Origin: an uncultured Rhodospirillales bacterium
GTDB lineage: Bacteria; Pseudomonadota; Alphaproteobacteria; Acetobacterales; Acetobacteraceae
Assembly (NCBI GenBank): GCA_903932545.1
Contig: CAIZGT010000106.1
Coordinates: 1-5,869 of the forward strand
DNA: 5,869 nucleotides
Reading direction: 5' to 3'
Shown: in pieces, positions 1 to 5,138 of the stretch
Layout: every line of letters starts with the position of its first letter
How positions within the stretch are numbered: the stretch's first letter is position 1
Notes under the pieces: generated by a model
The model's database searches: none
Told to the model about the DNA's origin: nothing
What the model saw: the letters and a program-made list of their open reading frames with translations, nothing else
Made by a program: the position numbers and the translations under genes

Positions 1-561
1 CTGCTCGATCTGTCGCTGCCGGATGTGAACGGGCTTGATCTGGTCAAGGGCTTCACTGCGCAAGGCGCTGGCGTGATTGTGGTGACCGCGAGCGCAGAGG
101 AAGAGGCGCGGGTGGAAGCGCTGGATACTGGCGCGGACGACTACATGGTCAAGCCAGTGCTGGTGAATGAACTCTCCGCCCGCATCCGTGCGGTCCATCG
201 TCGGTTGTTGGGCCGGGGCGCACAGGCGGGTGGAACGCGGATTGCGGTTGACCCCAATCAACGCAGCGTGGTGGCCCCAGACGGCCGTGCCGTGTTGTTG
301 ACGGAAGCTGAGATGCTGACGATGGAGGCCATGCTGCTGGCCAACGCCCAGCCGGTCTCACGCGAGGCGATCAGCCTGAACGCGTTGCGGCGACCGCTGC
401 ATGTGGAAGACCGCAGTGTGGACCAGTTGGTGATGAAATTGCGGCGCAAACTTGGTGAGGTTGGCTGCACCGAGCGGGTGATCCTGTCAGTCCGCCGCCA
501 GGGTTATGTTATTCCCACGCCCGCGTTGTTCCACCTGATCTCGGAAAAAACCCCAGCTTAG
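1..561 (+). CDS. OmpR/PhoB-family response regulator, C-terminal part (5' end outside window)
   Basis: The frame is open from base 1, so about the first 50 residues of the receiver domain are missing and the GTG at 25 is not a real start. The visible 186 residues open with LLDLSLPDVNG, whose Asp (visible residue 3) is the predicted phosphorylation site. The switch Thr follows in VIVVTAS (about residue 29), and the conserved Lys in DDYMVKP (about 51). A short linker leads to a winged-helix DNA-binding domain at about 80-171, with the recognition-helix pattern EDRSVDQLVMKLRRKL and the wing hairpin ILSVRRQGYVI. By family knowledge, a membrane histidine kinase phosphorylates such a protein, which then binds promoter DNA as a dimer. 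No kinase gene lies inside the window, so the signal and targets cannot be named. The last 75 bases overlap the convergent gene on the minus strand. The family call is secure; the specific regulator is not identified. Confidence 0.95.
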   Translation: MLDLSLPDVNGLDLVKGFTAQGAGVIVVTASAEEEARVEALDTGADDYMVKPVLVNELSARIRAVHRRLLGRGAQAGGTRIAVDPNQRSVVAPDGRAVLLTEAEMLTMEAMLLANAQPVSREAISLNALRRPLHVEDRSVDQLVMKLRRKLGEVGCTERVILSVRRQGYVIPTPALFHLISEKTPA

Positions 562-858
562 ACTGGGCAGCGCCAATGCCGCGGTGGCAGCAGGGACGCG
601 ATGGGTGACGAGCCCAGCATCCAGCGCATCGAGCAAAGCCGGGATTTCGGAGGCGCTGGCGAGTAAATCGCCGGTGTTGTCGATAAGCGTGACCCCTTCA
701 TCATCCTCGACCAGAAGCATATCCTGCCAGGGGCGCTGCCTGGCATGGGGGCGCAACAGAATGGCTGGCAGGCCTTGCTCGGTTCGTGATGGCTGCCAGA
801 GCAAATGTCGCGCGGCGCACCACCGCGTCAGATGCTGCAGGTCGTAAGTGTTGGTCAT
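487..858 (-). CDS. Hypothetical protein, 123 aa, overlapping the response regulator antisense
   Basis: I do not recognise this protein. It begins MTNTYDLQHLTRWC and has a mixed alpha/beta look: a basic, Trp-containing N-terminal third, then an acidic strand-like stretch (LLVEDDEGVTLIDN, about residues 48-61) and a Leu/Ala-rich helix (about 70-82). There is no signal peptide and no membrane segment. The start is well supported: GAGG lies 5 bases upstream of the ATG, and an extended -10 box sits just before it. Third codon positions are mostly G or C, as in the neighbouring genes. The last 24 codons, from about SLSWGFF onward, are antisense to the response regulator's final wing and tail, so this C-terminal end may be a lineage-specific extension. 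It lies 68 bases downstream of the aminopeptidase on the same strand but appears to have its own promoter. Opposite-strand frames here are repetitive in composition (Ser/Ala runs) and less convincing. Confidence 0.7.
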   Translation of the reverse strand: MTNTYDLQHLTRWCAARHLLWQPSRTEQGLPAILLRPHARQRPWQDMLLVEDDEGVTLIDNTGDLLASASEIPALLDALDAGLVTHRVPAATAALALPSLSWGFFRDQVEQRGRGNNITLAAD

Positions 859-880
859 AATGTCCTCGATTCGCTGAGGA

Positions 881-889
881 ATTATACCA
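881..889 (-). promoter_or_regulatory. Extended -10 promoter of the 123-aa gene
   Basis: Read on the minus strand, these bases are TGgTATAAT, a perfect consensus -10 hexamer with the upstream TG of an extended -10 element. No good TTGACA-like hexamer sits 16-18 bases upstream, which fits a promoter that depends on the extended -10. Transcription would start near 874. That gives a leader of about 16 bases containing the GAGGAC ribosome site (862-867) before the ATG at 858. This is a sequence match only; the transcription start is inferred. Confidence 0.6.
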
Positions 890-926
890 ATCCGGCCGAT
901 CGCAAGGGTTAACGCGGGTCGAGTCG

Positions 927-2696
927 TTAAGCGTTATTGAGCGGCGCACAGGCTTGGCTCAGCCATTCTGCGGTTTCACTGGGCAAATTGGGCGTCAACC
1001 TTGCCGCCACCTCGGCGTGATAGGCATCGATCCAGTCCCGCTCGGTTTGGCTCAGCCGGTTGGTGGCAATCAAGCGGCGGTCGAATGGTGCCCAGGAGAG
1101 GGTCTCGAAGCGCAGGAACGGGCGACTGCTATGGTCGAATGGGGCGGGGCACACTAGAACGAGGTTTTCCAGCCTGATCCCATATTGGCCTTGCGCGTAA
1201 AAGCCAGGCTCATCGGACAAAATCATCCCTGCCGCGAGCGGGATATCGCGCGCTGCGCGGGATAGGCTGACCGGGCCTTCATGCACCGAGAGATAGGCAC
1301 CCACGCCATGCCCGGTGCCATGATCATAGTCGAGCCCGGCCTGCCAGAGGGCAGCGCGGGCGAAGCTGTCGATATGCGGGCCGCATAGCCCCGCCGGGAA
1401 TACCAACCGCGCCACCGCGATATGTCCCTGCAACACCCGCGTGAAAACGTCACACAACGCGCGTGGCGGCTCTGCCGGGCCGGTCCAGACGGTGCGGGTG
1501 ATGTCGGTGGTGCCGCAGGTGTATTGGCCGCCGGAATCGATGAGATAAACCTCGTTGGCTCCCAAGCTTCGATCAGTGGCCGTGCTGGCGCGGTAATGCA
1601 CGATCGCGCCATGCGGGCCTGCGGCGGTGATGGCGGGGAAGCTCTCGCCTTGAAATCCCGCCATCTCCTGACGGAACGCCAACAATTTCGCGGCAGCCGA
1701 CAATTCCGTGACGCTGCCTGCATGCTCATCCAGCCAGTGCAGAAACCGCGTCACGGCAATGCCGTCGCGCAGATGGGCTGAGCGGCTGCCCGCTTGCTCA
1801 ACCGGATTTTTGCTGGCCTTGGGCAGCAGGCACGGATCTAGCCCCGTCACCACCAGCGCGCCGGCGTTGCGCAGTGCTTGGGGGAACCAGGCGGGCGCGC
1901 CTTGCGTGTCCACCAGCACGGATTTGCCGCGCAACTGGCCCATTGCCAAAGGTAGCGCATCGCGCGGGACAATCCTCACGTCGTCACCCAGCCATGCGCG
2001 GGTGGCAGCATCGATTTTGACCATGTCGATGAACAACGCGGCCGTTGCATCGGCGTAGAGCAAAGCAAAACCCAGCGTGAATGGGGTGAAAGGCACGTCA
2101 TTCCCGCGCAGATTGAACAGCCAGGCCAGCGACGCCGGATCGGTGATCACCGCCGCATCCTGGCGCGCGTGACGCAATCGCGCGGCGATGCTTTCGCGCT
2201 TTTCGGCGGAGGCGACGCCAGCAAACTCCAACGGATGCGGCACAGCGCGCCCCAGCGGCGGCGGCGGCTGGTCGAGCCAGATTGCATCAATGGGGTTGTG
2301 CGGCAAGGCGACCATATCGAGCCCGGCGTCGAAATAGGCTTGTAGGCCGCGCTCAGAGATCAGCCAAGGATCATAGCCGATGCGGTGCGCCCCAGCGGAG
2401 GCGAGCCAGGCGGCGGCCGGTTCGTCCACCATGTGCCGATTTTCCCACAGGGCTTGATCGGTCTCAGCCGCGAGTTGCAGCGTGTAGCGGCCATCGGAGA
2501 ACACCGCGGCGTGCTGGCTGGTGATCGCCGCCAGCCCGGCGCTGCCGGTGAAGCCGGTCAGCCATGCCAAACGCTCGGCCCGGGCCGGAACGTATTCGCC
2601 GAGATGCTCATCCGCACGCGGCACTATAATGCCGTCTATGCCCAAAACCCGCATTTCCTGGCGCAAGTTCTTCAGTTTCTCTGCATTCATTTGCAT
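927..2696 (-). CDS. Xaa-Pro aminopeptidase (aminopeptidase P, M24B family), cytosolic
   Basis: This complete 589-residue enzyme removes N-terminal residues that precede proline, using a dinuclear metal centre (usually Mn). It has the long three-domain form resembling eukaryotic XPNPEP1, not the shorter E. coli PepP. Two creatinase-like N-terminal domains come first (about 8-155 and 160-300, the second with FNLRGNDVPFTP at about 194-205). The pita-bread catalytic domain follows (about 305-530), then a short C-terminal tail. All five metal ligands are visible: Asp387 (IDSGGQY), Asp398 (TTDITRT), His463 (HGTGHGVG), Glu496 (DEPGFY) and Glu510 (GIRLENL). The supporting histidines are His367 (HYRA), His459 and His472 (HEGP). 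There is no signal peptide, so it should act in the cytosol on peptides. The start is uncertain by two codons: the only SD-like AGG lies 8 bases before Met3 (2690) but just 2 before Met1 (2696). The divergent neighbour is the DUF1127 gene. Confidence 0.97.
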   Translation of the reverse strand: MQMNAEKLKNLRQEMRVLGIDGIIVPRADEHLGEYVPARAERLAWLTGFTGSAGLAAITSQHAAVFSDGRYTLQLAAETDQALWENRHMVDEPAAAWLASAGAHRIGYDPWLISERGLQAYFDAGLDMVALPHNPIDAIWLDQPPPPLGRAVPHPLEFAGVASAEKRESIAARLRHARQDAAVITDPASLAWLFNLRGNDVPFTPFTLGFALLYADATAALFIDMVKIDAATRAWLGDDVRIVPRDALPLAMGQLRGKSVLVDTQGAPAWFPQALRNAGALVVTGLDPCLLPKASKNPVEQAGSRSAHLRDGIAVTRFLHWLDEHAGSVTELSAAAKLLAFRQEMAGFQGESFPAITAAGPHGAIVHYRASTATDRSLGANEVYLIDSGGQYTCGTTDITRTVWTGPAEPPRALCDVFTRVLQGHIAVARLVFPAGLCGPHIDSFARAALWQAGLDYDHGTGHGVGAYLSVHEGPVSLSRAARDIPLAAGMILSDEPGFYAQGQYGIRLENLVLVCPAPFDHSSRPFLRFETLSWAPFDRRLIATNRLSQTERDWIDAYHAEVAARLTPNLPSETAEWLSQACAPLNNA

Positions 2697-2926
2697 AACC
2701 TGATCATCAACTTCTCTGATGAGAAGTATAAAAAATAATAAGCATGCTACTGCCGCATGGCTGGACGCGACACTTTACCCTTTTTTCCGCGGCAAACAGG
2801 CATATGTTGCGTTGCACAAGAACCGCGTGACGTTTTGCCAATTGCACTGCGCTCAACACGGTTCCCCCAAACGACATTGCCCGGCCCTGTGGAAATATCA
2901 GGCTGGCAGCGACAGGAACTTGAACG
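2697..2926. other. Divergent intergenic region between aminopeptidase and DUF1127 gene
   Basis: These 230 bases should hold the promoters of both divergent genes. The aminopeptidase side is AT-rich (about 2725-2743) and contains a minus-strand TATACT (2725-2730) as a possible -10, without a clear -35. On the DUF1127 side I could not pick a convincing sigma-70, heat-shock or EcfG-type promoter by eye. AGGAA at 2914-2918 is a good ribosome site, 8 bases before the ATG at 2927. Small open frames cross this spacer on both strands, but none has a ribosome site plus a protein-like composition. Confidence 0.6.
2710..2727. promoter_or_regulatory. Perfect 7-bp inverted repeat in the aminopeptidase leader/promoter
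   Basis: ACTTCTC and GAGAAGT form a perfect inverted repeat around a 4-base TGAT centre. The repeat abuts and partly overlaps the possible minus-strand -10 (2725-2730) and lies 14 bases before the aminopeptidase start. It could be an operator or a small 5' mRNA hairpin, and it has no T-run that would make it a terminator. Its role is inferred from position only. Confidence 0.35.
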
Positions 2927-3223
2927 ATGAACATGCGAGTTGCCAAGGAAGAGATCGCTCTGATGATGCCGATCAGCCTGTCACATTACGCTGATGAGCC
3001 GCGTTTTGATGAGCAGACCGATCGCAAGGGCCTGCTGAACTACGTGATGCAGGCGGTGCGCTATGTCCGCGATCTGCCGCTGCGTCATGCCACGATGATC
3101 GAACTGTCTGATATGACCGACCGTGAATTGGCCGATATCGGCATTCAGCGCAACGAAGTTGAACGCGTGTTCGACGCCGAATTCGTCGCCGCCCGTCGCC
3201 CGCTGGGTGGGATTGCGCTGTAA
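2927..3223 (+). CDS. DUF1127 (YjiS-like) domain protein, 98 aa
   Basis: The C-terminal half matches the DUF1127 pattern: a basic helix (about 38-50), then IELSDMTDRELADIGIQRNEVERVF (about 58-82, split here as IELSDMTDRELADIG plus IQRNEVERVF). The first 30 or so residues are a variable acidic extension, as in other alphaproteobacterial members. Family knowledge: DUF1127 proteins are small, abundant and Arg-rich. A few have been linked to RNA binding and stress or nutrient responses, for example CcaF1 in Rhodobacter. No specific job can be assigned here. There is no signal peptide or membrane segment. The start is supported by AGGAA 8 bases upstream of the ATG. The gene stands alone: its upstream neighbour is divergent and a strong terminator follows 30 bases after the stop, so it is probably transcribed as a short single-gene mRNA. 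Confidence 0.92.
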   Translation: MNMRVAKEEIALMMPISLSHYADEPRFDEQTDRKGLLNYVMQAVRYVRDLPLRHATMIELSDMTDRELADIGIQRNEVERVFDAEFVAARRPLGGIAL

Positions 3224-3252
3224 GTTTTCGGCTTCCGTCGTGACCGAAAAAG

Positions 3253-3282
3253 CCGTGATGCAATGCGCATCACGGTTTTTTT
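3253..3282 (+). terminator. Intrinsic terminator of the DUF1127 gene
   Basis: CCGTGATGC (3253-3261) pairs perfectly with GCATCACGG (3267-3275) across a 5-base loop, and seven T follow (3276-3282). An A-run just before the stem (3247-3251) can extend the pairing and could help terminate minus-strand transcription coming from the DUF1761 gene. It starts 30 bases after the DUF1127 stop. Confidence 0.93.
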
Positions 3283-3325
3283 GTTGGGCGTCATGGGGCT
3301 GTGTTTCAGCAAGCGCCTGCGAATG

Positions 3326-3721
3326 TTAGCCCAGCAACCCCAAGACCACGCCTTGGCTTGCGAGGATGAGCAGCCAATGTAGGCCGTCTTGCCAGATGAG
3401 CGTTTTGCTGCGGCGCTGAAAAATCACATTGGTCGCGAGGCTGGGGAGGATGAAGCCGACCCAGATGCCGAAAGCGGTTATCAGGCCGACGCGGATGCTC
3501 GGCCCACCCATATGGTTGAGAAGGCCAGAGAGGGCGACGGCCATCACCAATTGGCCGATTAACCCGATCATCAGTTCAAATGGGCTGGGGCGATAGGCCG
3601 GGCCATCCTCGCTCCAACCAACAGCTTGCCGCCAAGATTTGCCCAGCCAGAGATACCAAAGCGAACCCAGTATATAACTCACGAGTGTGGCTGCTAAGAT
3701 CGCCAAAATGTTCACTTGCAT
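3326..3721 (-). CDS. DUF1761 family integral membrane protein, 131 aa
   Basis: This is a small inner-membrane protein with four predicted helices: about 4-27, 48-68, 77-100 and 110-130. The N-terminal motif GSLWYLWLGKSW (about 19-30) is the characteristic DUF1761 stretch at the end of helix 1. A short polar loop with a charged patch (WSEDGPAYRPSP) leads to helix 2, and QRRSK (102-106) lies between helices 3 and 4. The family has no established biochemical function. The start is well supported by AAGGAAG about 8 bases before the ATG on the minus strand. The gene is transcribed away from the TetR-family gene across an 80-base spacer. This layout usually means the repressor controls its neighbour, so DUF1761 is the likely regulated target (inference). 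Its 3' end faces the DUF1127 terminator. Length is typical of the family. Confidence 0.9.
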   Translation of the reverse strand: MQVNILAILAATLVSYILGSLWYLWLGKSWRQAVGWSEDGPAYRPSPFELMIGLIGQLVMAVALSGLLNHMGGPSIRVGLITAFGIWVGFILPSLATNVIFQRRSKTLIWQDGLHWLLILASQGVVLGLLG

Positions 3722-3740
3722 CAGGTGGCCTTCCTTTATG

Positions 3741-3770
3741 TTGAATTAATGAACGATCACGTTTTTTAAT
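3741..3770 (+). promoter_or_regulatory. Likely promoter of the tetR-family gene
   Basis: TTGAAT (3741-3746) and TTTAAT (3765-3770) sit 18 bases apart and match the sigma-70 consensus at 4/6 and 5/6 positions. Transcription would start near 3777, giving a leader of about 25 bases that carries the AAGGG ribosome site before the ATG at 3802. On the other strand the DUF1761 promoter must lie in the same 80 bases, but I could not fix its hexamers. Confidence 0.45.
3752..3763. promoter_or_regulatory. Candidate TetR-family operator (AACG-N4-CGTT)
   Basis: AACG-ATCA-CGTT is a short palindrome placed between the -35 and -10 elements proposed for the repressor gene and inside the divergent spacer. A bound dimer there would block the repressor's own promoter and probably that of DUF1761. 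A second, longer-spaced repeat (ATCACG at 3756-3761 and CGTGAT at 3775-3780) and an imperfect GTT...AAC palindrome at 3740-3754 overlap it, so the exact binding site is uncertain. Placement is typical of TetR autorepression; binding itself is inferred. Confidence 0.4.
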
Positions 3771-3801
3771 CCAGCGTGATTTGGCGGGTCAAGGGATCAT
3801 C

Positions 3802-4437
3802 ATGGTCGCACCCAAAACAGGCCGCCCGGTTGGCCGCCCTGCCGATCCTGCGAAGGCTGAGGCGATTGTTGGCATCGCGTGGGAGATGTTCTTGGCCCAC
3901 GGGGTAGAGGGCACGTCCATCGAGGCGATAGCCGAGCGGGCAGGGGTGTCAAAGGCCACGCTTTACAAGCATTTCGCCGATAAAACCGGGCTGTTTAGGG
4001 CAGGCGTCGCGCGCGAGATGCGCATGATTGAGATGGCGCAGACTGCTTCGGGGGATCAGATCACACCAGCGACGCTTGAAGACACGCTGATTGCATTTGG
4101 CATGGGCATTATCGGCTTTCTGGTGAGCGATCACGCAGTGGATTTCTACAATTCACTGTCGGGCGAACTGCGTCGCCATGCCGATTTGGCACAAGCGTTC
4201 CACGAGATGGGGCCGGGGCGAACGCGGGCGAATTTGGCCGCGATGCTCGCAGCGGCGGCGGCACGCGGAGAGCTTCTTGTGGATGACCCAGAGCAGGCGG
4301 CGGAGCATTTGTTTGGCTTGTGGCAAGGTTTCTCGAATTTTCAACTCGCGCTGGGAATTGAGAGCGATGCCATTCGCGGCGCAATTGCTGAGCGGGTTCA
4401 GAAAGGTGTTGCGGTGTTTCTGCGGGCTTATCGCTAG
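3802..4437 (+). CDS. TetR/AcrR-family transcriptional regulator with AefR-like C-terminal domain
   Basis: This 211-residue repressor begins MVAPKTGRPVGRPADPAKAE, a basic N-terminal arm. The TetR_N DNA-binding domain follows (about 19-65), with the helix-turn-helix SIEAIAERAGVSKATLYKHF at about 39-58. The C-terminal ligand/dimer domain (about 85-205) contains LAQAFHEMGPGRTRANLAAM and ARGELLVDDPEQAAEHLFGLW, a pattern typical of the AefR-like (TetR_C_7) group. I chose the ATG at 3802 because AAGGG lies 6 bases upstream; an in-frame TTG at 3781 would add seven residues but has no good ribosome site. The gene is divergent from DUF1761 and probably represses both itself and that gene. Related repressors often respond to hydrophobic or toxic small molecules, but the ligand here is unknown. 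TAGGAG at the stop codon could serve a downstream frame. Confidence 0.95.
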   Translation: MVAPKTGRPVGRPADPAKAEAIVGIAWEMFLAHGVEGTSIEAIAERAGVSKATLYKHFADKTGLFRAGVAREMRMIEMAQTASGDQITPATLEDTLIAFGMGIIGFLVSDHAVDFYNSLSGELRRHADLAQAFHEMGPGRTRANLAAMLAAAAARGELLVDDPEQAAEHLFGLWQGFSNFQLALGIESDAIRGAIAERVQKGVAVFLRAYR

Positions 4438-4510
4438 GAGACGCACAATCACGGTGGCATCACGGTCAATTACCTTGATTTCGACCACTTCAGATGGTGT
4501 TAAATGGTGG

Positions 4511-5032
4511 ATGGACACAACTTTCTCCCCCTCAAATTCTGCCACGAAAACGGTCACCGCCACTTTGCGGATGGGCTGGTTTGCGCTGTTGCGGGCGTGG
4601 GGCCGGGACAGTGTTGAGCTTTTGTTCTTTGCGATGGTGGATCGCTGGATCAACGGCGCGTTTGCGCGGATTGCCGAAATGCTGGCGCTCTACCGGGAGG
4701 GGGCGCTGAAGCTGCATGTGCAACAAGATTATGTTGCCCGAGATGTGACGGCGAGGGGGCGGGGCTTGTGTGCTGCGGGCGCCCGAGATGCCGATGATTT
4801 TCCATATTTGTTGGGTGTGGCTGAAACGGTGACGCGCGCTGGGTCTTGTGCGGCGGTGCGACATGTTCAGAAGCGTTCAGCCTTGGTGCCGTTGGTGGAA
4901 TTGCCGCGAGAGACTGTTCACAGGCGTGCGCGATTGCGGCGTGTTTCGTTGCCCCAATATGTGCAAAGCGGCGTGCGAGAAGCGGCATCGCCAAAAAGCT
5001 GCGATGTGCACACGCATAAACGGCTGCTCTAA
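4511..5032 (+). CDS. Hypothetical protein, about 173 aa, start uncertain
   Basis: I do not recognise this protein. The most gene-like part is its N-terminal half: after a Ser/Thr-rich lead (MDTTFSPSNSATKTVTATLR) comes a helix-rich, amphipathic stretch, about residues 21-70, containing RDSVELLFFAMVDRWINGAF and ARIAEMLALYREGALKLHV. A weak membrane-associated helix near VELLFFAMV is possible. The C-terminal half is Arg/Cys-rich and low in recognisable structure, so the frame may have been altered there. The start is undecided: ATG 4511 and ATG 4571 (153 aa) both lack a good ribosome site, while the AGGAG at the preceding tetR stop is best spaced for a non-standard ATC at 4448, with GTG 4454 in the same frame. 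The frame stays open back into tetR, but that upstream part is antisense-like shadow. It may be co-transcribed with tetR. It ends 24 bases before a terminator hairpin. Confidence 0.5.
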   Translation: MDTTFSPSNSATKTVTATLRMGWFALLRAWGRDSVELLFFAMVDRWINGAFARIAEMLALYREGALKLHVQQDYVARDVTARGRGLCAAGARDADDFPYLLGVAETVTRAGSCAAVRHVQKRSALVPLVELPRETVHRRARLRRVSLPQYVQSGVREAASPKSCDVHTHKRLL

Positions 5033-5056
5033 TTGTTCCGGTATGTAATCGAAAAC

Positions 5057-5094
5057 AAAAAATGGCGGACGAGCAAGGCTCTTCCGCCGTTTTT
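5057..5094. terminator. Bidirectional intrinsic terminator between hypothetical gene and ppdK
   Basis: GGCGGA (5064-5069) pairs with TCCGCC (5083-5088), and inside it GAGC (5071-5074) pairs with GCTC (5078-5081) around an AAG loop. An A-run at 5057-5062 and a T-run at 5090-5094 flank the stem, so it can end transcripts from both directions: the hypothetical gene on the plus strand and pyruvate, phosphate dikinase on the minus strand. Confidence 0.88.
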
Positions 5095-5111
5095 CTGATA
5101 TCGGCAGATAA

Positions 5112-5132
5112 GGGCGGGTCTTGGACCCGCCC
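5112..5132 (-). repeat. Perfect 9-bp hairpin directly after the ppdK stop
   Basis: GGGCGGGTC and GACCCGCCC pair perfectly around a 3-base loop, starting 7 bases downstream of the dikinase stop codon. It has no T-run of its own but precedes the bidirectional terminator at 5057-5094. It may therefore be a 3' stability stem that protects the dikinase mRNA from exonucleases, or the first part of a tandem terminator (inference). Confidence 0.7.
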
Positions 5133-5138
5133 GGCGAC

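Noticed and set aside
909..936. Overlapping inverted repeats (TTAACG/CGTTAA and TAACGC/GCGTTA) at the end of the aminopeptidase gene
   Set aside because: Stems are only 6 bp with long loops and no T-run follows, so they do not support a terminator call.
584..949. Open frames on the plus strand (584-847) and on another minus frame (701-949) over the 123-aa gene
   Set aside because: The plus frame is Ser/Ala-rich low-complexity sequence without a ribosome site. The minus frame lacks the promoter/ribosome-site arrangement found for the 123-aa gene. Both are shadows.
954..2696. Several plus-strand and alternative minus-strand open frames across the aminopeptidase gene
   Set aside because: The aminopeptidase frame has complete family motifs over its full length; the others are by-products of GC-rich codons.
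2791..2839. GGCAAA/TTTGCC inverted repeat in the DUF1127 leader
   Set aside because: Six-bp arms about 37 bases apart are expected by chance.
2707..2994. Small frames on both strands across the aminopeptidase-DUF1127 spacer
   Set aside because: No ribosome sites, mixed composition, and the longer one runs into the DUF1127 gene out of frame.
4153..4653. Minus-strand frame with a strand-like stretch (EFEGEKVVSIHHL and EVVEIKVIDRD) opposite the start of the hypothetical gene
   Set aside because: The middle looks protein-like, but both ends are clear antisense shadows of tetR and of the helical segment, and the start has no ribosome site. A homology search could reopen this.
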